Source: an uncultured Eggerthellaceae bacterium (GTDB lineage: Bacteria > Actinomycetota > Coriobacteriia > Coriobacteriales > Eggerthellaceae). Taken from it: a stretch of 64,000 nt of DNA. Location: the NCBI GenBank assembly GCA_947626195.1, contig CANQRF010000001.1, forward strand, positions 179,991-243,990. Reading direction: 5' to 3'. Both the position numbers and the translations under genes were made by a program. The notes beneath the pieces were generated by a model. That model saw nothing but the letters and a program-made list of their open reading frames with translations. It made no database searches and was not told the DNA's origin. Position 1 is the stretch's first letter, and the number at the start of each line of letters is the position of its first letter. Positions 27,000-36,554 of this stretch are shown here, in pieces.

Positions 27000-28778
27000 C
27001 TAAAGCAATCGGAGGTTTACCTCTTTCAGCTGGCGGGTTGTCACCGGAGAGGGGGCGCCGGTCATCGGATCGGCGGCGCTCGAGGTCTTCGGGAAGGCGA
27101 TCACGTCGCGAATCGAGGGCTTGCCTGCCAAAAGCATCACGAGGCGGTCGAGGCCGAGCGCGATGCCGCCGTGAGGCGGAGCGCCGAGCTCAAGTGCATG
27201 GATGAGATGGCCGAACTTCACTTCAATCTCTTCGTCGGTCAGCCCGATTACGCGCAGGATGCGCTTCTGTTCCTCGGCGTTGTGGATACGGATCGTGCCA
27301 CCGCCCACCTCGAAGCCATCGAGCACGAGATCATACGAATAGCTTCCGCAGGCCAGCGGGTCGGTTTCGATCTTGTCGAGGTCTTCGTCGAGCACATGCG
27401 TGAAGGGATGGTGCTCGGCATCGTATTTCTTCTCCACCTCGTCGTAATGAAACATCGGGAAGTTCACAACCCAGAGCATCGCATGCCCCTCGCGCGGAAT
27501 GTCGAGCAGATCGGCCATGCGAAGGCGCAGCGCCGAGAGCGCTGCGTTCGCGATGGCGGGCTTGTCCGCCGCAAAAAGCACGAGGTCGCCCGGCTCCACC
27601 TGAAGCGCCTCTTTCATGGCGGCAAATTCCTCGTCGGTGAAGAACTTGATGATCGGGCTCTTCTCCTGCCCGTCCGTCGTGAAGGCGATCCACGCCATGC
27701 CCTTCGCGCCGTTTTCGGCCGCGACGTCTGCCAGCTTCTCGATCTCGCCGCGGCTCCAGTCGCCGGCACCCTTCGCATTGATGGCCTTCACCACGCCGCC
27801 CGACTGGGCGACCGAAGCGAACACCTTGAAGTTCGAATCCTTCACGATATCGGTAAGGTCGCAAAGCTCCATCCCGAAGCGGATGTCGGGGCGGTCGCAG
27901 CCATAGCGATCCATCGTCTCGGCATAGGGCATGCGGATGAGCGGGAAGGAGACGTCGGTGCCCACCTCGGCAAGGCATTGCTGCATGACGTCTTCCATCA
28001 TGTCGATGACGTCGTCGCCATGCACGAAGCTCATCTCGATGTCCACCTGCGTGAACTCCGGCTGACGGTCGGCGCGCAAATCCTCGTCGCGGAAGCAGCG
28101 CGCAATCTGATAGTAGCGCTCGACGCCCGCCACCATAAGCATCTGCTTGAACTGCTGCGGGCTTTGCGGCAGCGCATAGAATTTCCCCGGGTTCGGACGT
28201 GAGGGAACCAGATAGTCGCGCGCGCCCTCGGGGGTGGAGTTTGCGAGGATCGGGGTCTCCACCTCGATGAAGCCGCGCTCGTTCAGGGCAGAGCGAAGCG
28301 CCGTCACCACGCGATGGCGCAGCATGAGGTTCGCCATCATCTCGGGGCGGCGCAGGTCGATATAGCGCCATTTCATGCGGGTGGTCTCGTCAGTCTCAAT
28401 GCCGTCCTCAACCGCAAACGGCGGGGTCGCCGAAGTGTTCAGAACCTGCAGCGACGAAGCGAGCACCTCGATCTCGCCGGTTGCCATCGAGGGATTGATC
28501 TCCCGCTCTCCCCTCATGCGCACGGTGCCCTCCACGCGCAAAACGTATTCGCGCCCCACGTGCTCCGCTGCATGGAAATCCTCCTCCGTCACGCAGTCAG
28601 GGTCGACGACGATCTGGGTGTATCCGCTACGGTCGCGTAGATCGATGAAGATCAGCCCGCCGTGGTCGCGGTTGTGCCACGCCCAGCCCGTGAGCGCCAC
28701 CTTTCTTCCCGCATCGTTCGCGCGAAGCTCGCCGCACGTGGCCGTATGCATGCAATAGCTATTGAGATAGTCAGTCAT
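27000..28778 (-). CDS. aspS: Aspartyl-tRNA synthetase
   Basis: 592 residues, class II synthetase of bacterial type that charges tRNA-Asp (and possibly tRNA-Asn). The OB-fold anticodon domain is at the N-terminus ([20 protein letters not shown]), class II motif 2 is [20 protein letters not shown] and motif 3 is [15 protein letters not shown]. The bacterial GAD insertion domain lies between them (residues about 300-420). Whether it is discriminating cannot be told here. Monocistronic, with hairpins after the stop. Confidence 0.96.
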   Translation of the reverse strand: MTDYLNSYCMHTATCGELRANDAGRKVALTGWAWHNRDHGGLIFIDLRDRSGYTQIVVDPDCVTEEDFHAAEHVGREYVLRVEGTVRMRGEREINPSMATGEIEVLASSLQVLNTSATPPFAVEDGIETDETTRMKWRYIDLRRPEMMANLMLRHRVVTALRSALNERGFIEVETPILANSTPEGARDYLVPSRPNPGKFYALPQSPQQFKQMLMVAGVERYYQIARCFRDEDLRADRQPEFTQVDIEMSFVHGDDVIDMMEDVMQQCLAEVGTDVSFPLIRMPYAETMDRYGCDRPDIRFGMELCDLTDIVKDSNFKVFASVAQSGGVVKAINAKGAGDWSRGEIEKLADVAAENGAKGMAWIAFTTDGQEKSPIIKFFTDEEFAAMKEALQVEPGDLVLFAADKPAIANAALSALRLRMADLLDIPREGHAMLWVVNFPMFHYDEVEKKYDAEHHPFTHVLDEDLDKIETDPLACGSYSYDLVLDGFEVGGGTIRIHNAEEQKRILRVIGLTDEEIEVKFGHLIHALELGAPPHGGIALGLDRLVMLLAGKPSIRDVIAFPKTSSAADPMTGAPSPVTTRQLKEVNLRLL

Positions 28779-28892
28779 GAAGAACCATCATCCTTTTAAC
28801 GATTAAGTGACGAACGATTATTGTAGCCTAATGTTACGCTCTGTGAAGAGAAAGGCATGTTGTCGGCATGCAGGTTTTTACGCTACTCGCCT

Positions 28893-31800
28893 TCAGCTAA
28901 GCGCATCGGGCGGAGCCTGCCAACGCCAGTTTCCCTCGGCGACGCCCGGCACGTTCATGCGCGCCTCGTCCCCCAGCCCAAGCACATCCTGCAGCGTCAC
29001 GAACACCGCATGCTCGCTGGATGTGGCAAGCGCCTCTTCCGTCAGGCGTTTCGCAAGCTCTTCGGGGTTCCCTTCCTCGGGAAAGCGCTTTTTCACCCAC
29101 CCCAGAAGCGTCGGTGTGTCGTGGGTGGAGGTGTAGACCACCTTGCGGGGTGCGGGATGATAGCCCCAGCGCACGTCGTAATCGGCGAATTGCACAACGT
29201 CCATCCCGGGAAAGCCGCAGCGCGCCGTAAGACAGCGCACAGCCGGCGTGACGATGCCCAAGTCCTCCGCGATGAGCGGCAGATCGCCAAGCGCATCGTG
29301 CGCCGCACGGAAAAGCTCCTCACCCGGCCCAGTACGCCATTTACCCTGCTTCGCCGTTTTGCCGCGCTCGATCGTGTAATAGCTCTCGAATCCGAGGAAA
29401 TGGTCGAGCCTCACATAGTCATACAGTTCAAACGCACGGGAAAGGCGCTCGATCCAAAACGCATAGCCGGAATCGGCGATGGCGTCCCATCGATAGACGG
29501 GGTTTCCCCAGAGCTGCCCCTCGTCGGAGAAGTTGTCGGGAGGCGCCCCCGCCAGCAGCGCCGGCTCGCCGGCCTCGTCGAGCACGAAGAGTTCGGGGTT
29601 CGCCCATACGTCGGAGGAATCGGCGCTCACATAGATCGGCATATCGCCGACAAGCTCGATGCCGCGCTCGTGCGCATAGCCCAAAAGCTCATTCAGCTGC
29701 AGATGGAAGAGATACTGGCAGAACATATGAAAGCACACGCGGTCGCGCAGCTCGGACAGCCCTGCCAGCTCAGGACGATAGGTGCGGTACGGCTCCCCCC
29801 ACTTCTGCCAGCGCGTCTCGTTTCCCAAGATGTCTTTAATGGCGCAAAATGTCGCGAACGGATGAAGCCACGTTGCCTCATCGCGGACGAAGCGCTCATA
29901 GCCCTCGTCGGGCGCAAACGCCGCAAAACATTCCTCAAGCGTTCTCCCACCGGTGTCGATGAGGCGCGGATTTCCCGCAAAAAGCGACATTCCCGCATAG
30001 GGCGAGCCGTAGGCATCGGGCGGCGTTAAGGGGAGCACCTGCCAATAGCGATAGCCCTCTTTGGCCAGCCAATCGATGAATTGCTTCGCGCAAGCGCCGA
30101 AGGTGCCCGGGCCGTCCTGTTTGGGAAGCGATGTGATATGGCACACCATTCCCTTGCCCGGCACAAGCTGCTTCGCATAGCCCTGATCGTCATCGCGGAA
30201 ATAGAGCACCGACGAGCCGAACGGATACAGGGTCACGCGAAGCTTGCCGTTCTCATCAACTGGAACGCGGCCTGTCACGAGATCGTCGACAAGCGGCGCG
30301 GGAGCATCGAGTGCCACCTCATGGGTCGCCGAAGTGGAACGGTTCACCAATATGCAAGCGGATTCACCCGAGTGCTCAGGATTTGAGAACCGCCAAAACG
30401 CATAGATGTCGCCCGTGGGGGCAAATGCCTTGAATCCGCCATCACGCACCACCGGAAGGCGGCGCCGCAGCTGCAGCGCATTGCGGAACATCGTGGGCAC
30501 ATCGGCGTCTCCCCCGCCCCACGGATAGGAGCCACGGTTGGCGGGGTCGGAAAACCCCTCCATGCCCACCTCGTCGCCATAGTAGATCGAGGGCACGCCA
30601 GGCGTCAGCATCTGCACGAGGAGCGCCAACCAGAGCCTTCCCTTCGCCAATCCGCGCTGGTCGGGCGAAAGGCGATAGGAGCAGCGCTGCTCTTCGGAAA
30701 GCGTGGCAGGGTCGGGAGCGCCGCCCAAAAGCGTGAAGATACGGGGCCGGTCATGGCTGCCGATGAGGTTCATCGCAAGCGCGAAGGCCGCAGGCGGATA
30801 GTTCTCATGGAGGCTTTCCATCGTCTCTGCGAAATCGCCTGCCGAAAGCGTTCCCACAAGATACCCGATGAGCGCGTCGCGGAAGGGATAGTTCATCACG
30901 CTGTCGAGCTCCCCGCCGTTTAAGTAATGGCGCATCTGGGAATACGAGATCTTATTCGAGGCATCCTCCCACACCTCGCCGAGCACGAGCGCATCGGATT
31001 TCACCGAGGTCGCGGCACGCGTGATGGCCTTGATGAATGGCTCGGAGAGCTCATCGGCCACATCGAGCCGCCAACCGTGGGCGCCGAGCCGCGTCCATTT
31101 CTCCACGATGCCGCCCGCGCCCGCGATGAACTCCTGCCATGAGGCGCTGTCCTTGCGAATGGCGGGAAGGTCGTCAACGCCCCACCATCCCTCATAGGTG
31201 CCATCGTCATGGAACGTGTACCATGGGTAATAGGGAGAATCATTCGATTGCCACGCGCCAGCGTCCTCATAGTTTCCGAAGCGATTGAAGTAGCGCGAAT
31301 CGGCGCCGGTATGGTTGAACACGCCGTCGAGGATGAGCGAGATGCCGTGTTCCTCGGCGGCCTGCGCCAGGGAAACGAAGTCCTCCTCGGTGCCGAGCAG
31401 CGGATCGATGCGCAGGTAGTCCGCCGTATCGTAGCGATGGTTGCTCGTCGCCTGGAAGATCGGGTTGAGGTAGATCGCTGTGACGCCCATCTCCGCGAGC
31501 TGCGGAAGACGGTCTCTCACGCCCTCCAAGTCACCGCCGTAGAAATCCCAAGCAATGACGCGCTGGCTCTCGTCCTTCTCATAGGTGGGAAGCGTGCTCC
31601 AATCGACGAGACGGCGCGCGATGCCCCGACGGTCCGCCGCAAGCTCGCGTTTTACCCGCTCAAGCGCATGGTTGCCTCGCCGATAGCGGTCGGGAAATAT
31701 CTGGTAGACGACGCCGCCGGCAAACCAGCTCGGCGGGGTCTGGCGTTTTTCATAGACGGTTATCTGGAACGACGGCGGCTCGCCCCATGAAAGCACACCG

Positions 31801-32150
31801 ACACCGCCCGTTCTCCCCTCTTGGGCGCCGAAGAACATCGCGCCCTGCGGCATGTCGATGATGAAGGAATACCACAGGATGCCGAGACGCCTTGGCGTGA
31901 CCGTCGCGCGGAACCATCGCGCACCCTCCGAGGGCACGCCCTCGATTGAGCGGTGGTCTCTCGAAAGTTCGTCGGCGGGCTGCATGGGTATGCGCTCTTC
32001 GCCATCAAACTCGTTCCACGTGCGAAGCGTGCAGGAGCGAACTTCTTCGCCCCACACCGCGATCGCAAGCGTCACACTCGTGCCAAGCTCCACCGCACCG
32101 AACGGTGCGCGGAAGCAGGCAAGACGGCTGTTGTGAAAAGCTTGCAGCAA
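28893..32150 (-). CDS. Alpha-amylase (GH13) fused to 4-alpha-glucanotransferase (GH77)
   Basis: 1085 residues, two complete enzymes in one chain. Residues about 1-620 are a neopullulanase/cyclomaltodextrinase-like GH13 enzyme: FPDRYRRG, DGVFNHTGADS, nucleophile Asp in GWRLDVADEL, acid Glu in LVLGEVWEDAS, and IGSHDRPRIFT. Residues about 660-1085 are MalQ: VLPLTPPDAYGSPYAGMSLF, GDMPIYVSADSSDVW, RLDHFLGFESYY, IAEDLGIVTPAV and TSTHDTPTLLGW. A start at TTG 32150 is 7 nt after AAGGGA and 4 bp beyond the glgA stop, so it is the last gene of the glycogen operon. No signal peptide, so it should act on glycogen or maltodextrins in the cytoplasm. Confidence 0.92.
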   Translation of the reverse strand: MLQAFHNSRLACFRAPFGAVELGTSVTLAIAVWGEEVRSCTLRTWNEFDGEERIPMQPADELSRDHRSIEGVPSEGARWFRATVTPRRLGILWYSFIIDMPQGAMFFGAQEGRTGGVGVLSWGEPPSFQITVYEKRQTPPSWFAGGVVYQIFPDRYRRGNHALERVKRELAADRRGIARRLVDWSTLPTYEKDESQRVIAWDFYGGDLEGVRDRLPQLAEMGVTAIYLNPIFQATSNHRYDTADYLRIDPLLGTEEDFVSLAQAAEEHGISLILDGVFNHTGADSRYFNRFGNYEDAGAWQSNDSPYYPWYTFHDDGTYEGWWGVDDLPAIRKDSASWQEFIAGAGGIVEKWTRLGAHGWRLDVADELSEPFIKAITRAATSVKSDALVLGEVWEDASNKISYSQMRHYLNGGELDSVMNYPFRDALIGYLVGTLSAGDFAETMESLHENYPPAAFALAMNLIGSHDRPRIFTLLGGAPDPATLSEEQRCSYRLSPDQRGLAKGRLWLALLVQMLTPGVPSIYYGDEVGMEGFSDPANRGSYPWGGGDADVPTMFRNALQLRRRLPVVRDGGFKAFAPTGDIYAFWRFSNPEHSGESACILVNRSTSATHEVALDAPAPLVDDLVTGRVPVDENGKLRVTLYPFGSSVLYFRDDDQGYAKQLVPGKGMVCHITSLPKQDGPGTFGACAKQFIDWLAKEGYRYWQVLPLTPPDAYGSPYAGMSLFAGNPRLIDTGGRTLEECFAAFAPDEGYERFVRDEATWLHPFATFCAIKDILGNETRWQKWGEPYRTYRPELAGLSELRDRVCFHMFCQYLFHLQLNELLGYAHERGIELVGDMPIYVSADSSDVWANPELFVLDEAGEPALLAGAPPDNFSDEGQLWGNPVYRWDAIADSGYAFWIERLSRAFELYDYVRLDHFLGFESYYTIERGKTAKQGKWRTGPGEELFRAAHDALGDLPLIAEDLGIVTPAVRCLTARCGFPGMDVVQFADYDVRWGYHPAPRKVVYTSTHDTPTLLGWVKKRFPEEGNPEELAKRLTEEALATSSEHAVFVTLQDVLGLGDEARMNVPGVAEGNWRWQAPPDALS

Positions 32151-32154
32151 GCGC

Positions 32155-34119
32155 CTATCCCTTACGTGGCGTGCGTGCGCTACGCGAGCCGCGCGAAGAG
32201 GACGAAGTGCCGGAGGCTTTCTTCGTCGTGGTGTTGCGCGACGTCGTCTTCTTTGTCGCCGTTGACGATGCCGAGGTCGAGGCCGACGTGGTCTTCTTTG
32301 TCGCTGTCGATGCCGTTGACGCCTTCTTCGCGGCTCTCGTGGTCGTCGTCTTTTTCGCCGGAGCCGTTGCCGCAGGCTTTTCCTCTTCGGTCTTCTCGAC
32401 CCGAGCCTCCGCAGGCTTTTCCGTCGGGGCTGCAGCAGGCTCCTCCTTCGCGGCGGGTTCTGCCTTCTCTTCGACAGCCTTCTTCTCAGCAGGCTCCTCC
32501 TTCGCGGCTGGTTCAGCTTTCTCTTCGGAAGTCTTCTCCTCGGCAGGTTTCTCTTGCGGCTCAGGCGGCTTCGGCTCCTCGGCGGCCTTCTTCGCCGGCG
32601 CGGCTTTCGCCACCTCGATCTTCACGTCGGGGTGCAGCTGCTCGTAAAGCGCGCAATAGTGGTTGACCGCAGGCTTCCACGAGAAGTCGACCGCCATCGC
32701 CTGGCGCTGCAGCCTCTCCCACGCATCGCGGTTGGTCCAGAACACCTCGCAGGCGTTCATCACGCAATTGACCATCTCATCGCCGTTGATGTTCGCAAAC
32801 GAGAATCCCGTTCCCTCGCCGGTGAATTCGTTGTAGGGCACCACGGTGTCGCGCAAACCGCCCGTCTCGCGGACGATCGGCAGCGTGCCGTAGCGCATCG
32901 AAATCATCTGCGCGATACCGCAGGGCTCGAAGATCGACGGCATGAGGAAGAGATCGGCACCCGCGTAGATGCGCTGGGAGAGCGCGGGGTCGAAGGCGAT
33001 GCGCGCGCTCATCCACTCGGGATAGCGCCATTCGTAATAGCGCAGCGCGTTCTCGTAACGCTCGTCTCCCGTGCCGAGTATCACCACCTGAACGGAGCGA
33101 TTCAAAATGTACTCAAGCCCATAGAGCACGAGGTCCATGCCCTTCTGCTTCGTGAGGCGCGTCACCATGGCGACAAGGGGACGGCTCGGATCCACCTCAA
33201 GGCCGAGCTCGATCTGCAGCTGCTCCTTGCATGCCGCCTTGCCCGAGAGGTCGCTCGCGGAAAACTGCGCGGCGATGCTCTTGTCCGTCTCGGGATCCAT
33301 CACCTTCATATCGATCCCGTTCACCACACCCGAGAGCGCACCCGAGCGCTCGCGGAAGAAGCGGTCGAGCCCCTCGCCGTAAAACGCCGTGGTGAGCTCC
33401 TGCGCATAGGTGGGACTCACCGTGGTGATGAGGTCGGAGTAGATGAGCGCGCCCTTCATGAAGTTGATCGTCTTCGGCTCGGAATCGATGTAGAGGGCGC
33501 GCGAGGCGTTCGGGATGCCCGAGAGCCCGCAGATGTCGCTGAGCACGAAATCGCTGTATTGGCCCTGGAACTGCGCGTTATGGACGGTGAATATCGTGCG
33601 GACGTTCTCATAGAGCGGCCAGCCCTGGTAGAACTCACGGAGAAACACCGGTGCAAGAGCGGTCTGCCAATCGTTGCAATGAAGGATGTCGCAGGTGAAA
33701 TCCGGAAGGTACTGCAGGCTCTCGGTGATCGCCTTCGAGAAGTAGGCGAAGCGCTCGCCGTCATCGAAATAGCCGTAGAGCGCGTCGCGGCGGAAATAGT
33801 CCTCGTTATCCACGAAATAGTATTCCACGCCGTTTTGGATGATGCGCTCGAGCCCGCAATAGACGCGGCGCCAGGCAAGGTCGAGGTAGAAATCGCAGAT
33901 ATGCTCCATCTCGTCGCAGTATTTCTGTGCGATCGTTCCGTATTTCGGCAGCATGACGATGACATGCACCCCCGCCTTTGCCAACTGCTGCGGCAGCGTG
34001 CCCGCCACATCGCCCAGCCCGCCCGTCTTGCAGAAGGGCGCACACTCCGAGGTGGCGAACAAAACACCCATTCTGCGTGTGACGGCAGGCATTACCGTCG
34101 TTTCTGATGCATCCTGCAT
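32155..34119 (-). CDS. glgA: Glycogen synthase with histone-H1-like C-terminal tail
   Basis: 654 residues; the GT5 synthase core takes about 1-500 and uses ADP-glucose to extend alpha-1,4-glucan. Motif CKTGGLGDVAGTLPQQLAK is near residue 30, and the second Rossmann domain shows MVTRLTKQKGMDLVLYGLEY, PSIFEPCGIAQMISMRYGTL and RETGGLRDTVVPYN. Residues 507-654 are an added low-complexity tail: first Glu/Lys/Pro/Ala repeats, then Lys/Thr/Ser/Ala/Arg-rich with AKK and TKKT repeats, strongly basic at the end. Start ATG with GAGGAAA 8 nt before. Fifth gene of the operon. Confidence 0.95.
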   Translation of the reverse strand: MQDASETTVMPAVTRRMGVLFATSECAPFCKTGGLGDVAGTLPQQLAKAGVHVIVMLPKYGTIAQKYCDEMEHICDFYLDLAWRRVYCGLERIIQNGVEYYFVDNEDYFRRDALYGYFDDGERFAYFSKAITESLQYLPDFTCDILHCNDWQTALAPVFLREFYQGWPLYENVRTIFTVHNAQFQGQYSDFVLSDICGLSGIPNASRALYIDSEPKTINFMKGALIYSDLITTVSPTYAQELTTAFYGEGLDRFFRERSGALSGVVNGIDMKVMDPETDKSIAAQFSASDLSGKAACKEQLQIELGLEVDPSRPLVAMVTRLTKQKGMDLVLYGLEYILNRSVQVVILGTGDERYENALRYYEWRYPEWMSARIAFDPALSQRIYAGADLFLMPSIFEPCGIAQMISMRYGTLPIVRETGGLRDTVVPYNEFTGEGTGFSFANINGDEMVNCVMNACEVFWTNRDAWERLQRQAMAVDFSWKPAVNHYCALYEQLHPDVKIEVAKAAPAKKAAEEPKPPEPQEKPAEEKTSEEKAEPAAKEEPAEKKAVEEKAEPAAKEEPAAAPTEKPAEARVEKTEEEKPAATAPAKKTTTTRAAKKASTASTATKKTTSASTSASSTATKKTTSRNTTTKKASGTSSSSRGSRSARTPRKG

Positions 34120-34244
34120 TTCTGTTTCCTCGATTCCTTCAATCCCTTTTCATCATCTCTTGTCAAAGCCGTGCCCTGATGCCCCGACGGTTTCACCAAG
34201 ACGGTCATCAAGGCGACCACCAAGGCAAGGCGACGGCGCATGGG

Positions 34245-35351
34245 CTACGAGATGGACCCCTTCCCATAGAGGAAGATGGCCTCCGGCGTGCCCTTCAGCT
34301 CGGTTCCCGCCGGAATCACGTTGTCTTTGTCAATGATCGCATCCTCGATGTGCGCGCCGGCGCCAATGACGCACGATTGCAGGATGATGCTGCGGCGCAC
34401 GACGGCGCCCGGCTCCACAATCACAAGGCGGCTCAGGAGCGAGTCCTCCACCGTGCCTGCGATCTGGCAACCGCCCGAGACGATCGAGCGCTTCACCTTC
34501 GAGCCCTGTTCGTATTTGGCGGGCGGAATGTCCTGCGCCTTCGTCTGGATGGGACGATCGTTGTTGAACATCTCCTGCAACATGCCCTCATCGAGGAACT
34601 TCATGTTGTTCTTATAATAGGTCTCGAGCGAGAAGACGGGAAGCGCCTCCCCCTCGTAGAAATAGGGGCGCACGTCAAGGCGTCCCATGTCCCGCTCCAT
34701 CGCCTCGAAGAGATCGAGGTAGTCCTCTGCCTTGTAGGCAGCGAGGAAGCCGCGCAGGGAGTCCACCGACATCACGCAGCAATCGAGAAACGCCACGTCG
34801 TGTTCCTCCACGCCGAACTTGATGCCGCGCACGTGCCCGTCATCGATTTTGAGGGTCAAAAGCGCCTTGTCGGCCTCTTTCGCCTCAGTGCACACCATCG
34901 TCACCTCGGCACCGGAGGCCGCGTGGGCCTCGATCACCTCGCCAAGGTCGATGTTCATGATGATGTTCGCAGCGGCCAGCACCACATAGGGCTCATGCGC
35001 CTTCTCGAGGATCACCTCGTTGTCGAGCAGATCGCGGATGAGGAAGCGCGCCTCGAAGCTCGTGGAGCCGAACGCCGTCCCCGGCAGGAAGAAGAGGCCG
35101 CCCTGCTTCCGGTCGAGCGACCAGTCCTTCAAGCGCGAGATGTGGTCGACCAGTGAACGATACTTATAGGGCAGTATCATGCCGACCGTGCGGATGCCCG
35201 AATTCACCATCGATGAGAGCATGAAGTCGACCATGCGGAAGCGTCCGAGCACCGGCACGGACGCGGGCGGACGGGACGCCGTGAGCTCCGAGGGGTTTAC
35301 CGAAGAATAGTTGGTGGTAATGATGCCTATCGCACGCTCCATCGCACTCAC
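34245..35351 (-). CDS. glgD: Glucose-1-phosphate adenylyltransferase regulatory subunit GlgD
   Basis: 368 residues, GlgC paralogue that forms a mixed tetramer with GlgC in Firmicutes-type systems. It keeps the nucleotidyltransferase fold and C-terminal beta-helix, but the N-terminal GGxGxRLxPLT loop of GlgC is replaced by [20 protein letters not shown], so it is probably not catalytic by itself. The GTG start (35351) overlaps the glgC stop by 4 bp; an ATG nine bases later is possible. The overlap ties subunit ratios together. Confidence 0.93.
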   Translation of the reverse strand: MSAMERAIGIITTNYSSVNPSELTASRPPASVPVLGRFRMVDFMLSSMVNSGIRTVGMILPYKYRSLVDHISRLKDWSLDRKQGGLFFLPGTAFGSTSFEARFLIRDLLDNEVILEKAHEPYVVLAAANIIMNIDLGEVIEAHAASGAEVTMVCTEAKEADKALLTLKIDDGHVRGIKFGVEEHDVAFLDCCVMSVDSLRGFLAAYKAEDYLDLFEAMERDMGRLDVRPYFYEGEALPVFSLETYYKNNMKFLDEGMLQEMFNNDRPIQTKAQDIPPAKYEQGSKVKRSIVSGGCQIAGTVEDSLLSRLVIVEPGAVVRRSIILQSCVIGAGAHIEDAIIDKDNVIPAGTELKGTPEAIFLYGKGSIS

Positions 35352-36493
35352 CTGCTTCCCTCAATGACGACCATATTGCCGACGACGGCGATGTCCTTCG
35401 TCGCGTCTCCCGTGCCGACCACCGCACCTTCCTGCACGACGCTGTCCTCACCGATGATCGCACGCACCACGCGAGCGCCCGCCTCCACGCGGGCACGCGG
35501 CAGAAGCACCGAGTCGATGACCTCGGCATCCTCGGCCACATAGGCGTCGGTGGAGAGGATAGAGTGCTTCACCGTGCCGAGCACCATCGAGCCATTCGCC
35601 ACGATGGCGTTTTCCACCTGCCCGTTCGGGCCGACATAGTGCGGCGGCCGCGTCGGCGAGTTGCTCATGATCGGCCAACCGGGTTTATAGAGATCGAACT
35701 CAGGCTCATGCCCGAGAAGCTGCATGTTCGTCTCATGGAACGAGGCGATGGTTCCCACGTCTTTCCAGAACCCGTCGAAATGGTGCGCGAGCAGGCGCCT
35801 TCCGTCGGCGAGAAGCATCGGGATGATGTTCTTGCCGAAGTCGTGCTCCGATTCCGGATTCGCGGCGTCGGCAACGAGCGCCTCGATGAGCACGTGGGCC
35901 GAGAAGATGTAGACGCCCATCGACGCCTGATTCGAGCGCGGATTGGGCGACTTCTCGGCAAATTCCGTGATGTAGCCGTTCTCGTCGGTCAAAAGGATGC
36001 CGAAGCGATGGGCCTCCTCCCACGGCACCGTGAGATACGAGACCGTGAGATCGGCGTCGTGCGCGATGTGATCCTCGAGCATCTTGCGGTAGTCCATGCG
36101 ATAGAGATGGTCGCCGGAGAGGATGAGCACATACTCCGGATTGTGCGCCGCGATGTAATCGAGATTGCGGTAGATCGCATCCGCGGTGCCGGCATACCAC
36201 GACCCGCCCGACTCGGTGGCATAGGGCGGCAAAATCGAGATGCCGCCATCGCGCGCATCGAGGTTCCATGCGGCGCCTGAGCCGATGTAGTTGTGCAGCT
36301 GGTAGGGGCGGTACTGCGTGAGCACGCCCACCGTGTCGATTTCCGAATTAGCGCAGTTGGAGAGCGAGAAGTCGATGATACGGAACTTCCCGCCAAACGA
36401 AACTCCCGGCTTGGCGATCGATCGCGTCAATGCGCCAAGGCGCGAACCTTGCCCCCCTGCAAGAAGCATGGCGATGCATTCCTTCTTGCCCAT
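35348..36493 (-). CDS. glgC: Glucose-1-phosphate adenylyltransferase catalytic subunit
   Basis: 381 residues, makes ADP-glucose from ATP and glucose-1-phosphate, the committed step of glycogen synthesis. The catalytic loop [20 protein letters not shown] is near residue 14. Other family motifs are [35 protein letters not shown] and [20 protein letters not shown]. The C-terminus is a left-handed beta-helix. Third gene in the operon, 61 bp after glgP, and overlapping glgD. Confidence 0.95.
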   Translation of the reverse strand: MGKKECIAMLLAGGQGSRLGALTRSIAKPGVSFGGKFRIIDFSLSNCANSEIDTVGVLTQYRPYQLHNYIGSGAAWNLDARDGGISILPPYATESGGSWYAGTADAIYRNLDYIAAHNPEYVLILSGDHLYRMDYRKMLEDHIAHDADLTVSYLTVPWEEAHRFGILLTDENGYITEFAEKSPNPRSNQASMGVYIFSAHVLIEALVADAANPESEHDFGKNIIPMLLADGRRLLAHHFDGFWKDVGTIASFHETNMQLLGHEPEFDLYKPGWPIMSNSPTRPPHYVGPNGQVENAIVANGSMVLGTVKHSILSTDAYVAEDAEVIDSVLLPRARVEAGARVVRAIIGEDSVVQEGAVVGTGDATKDIAVVGNMVVIEGSR

Positions 36494-36554
36494 AGACTTC
36501 TCCTTTCCACAAGCCTTACTCTCAAATCCTTCCCGCGGTTTCCCGCGAAAAGCA

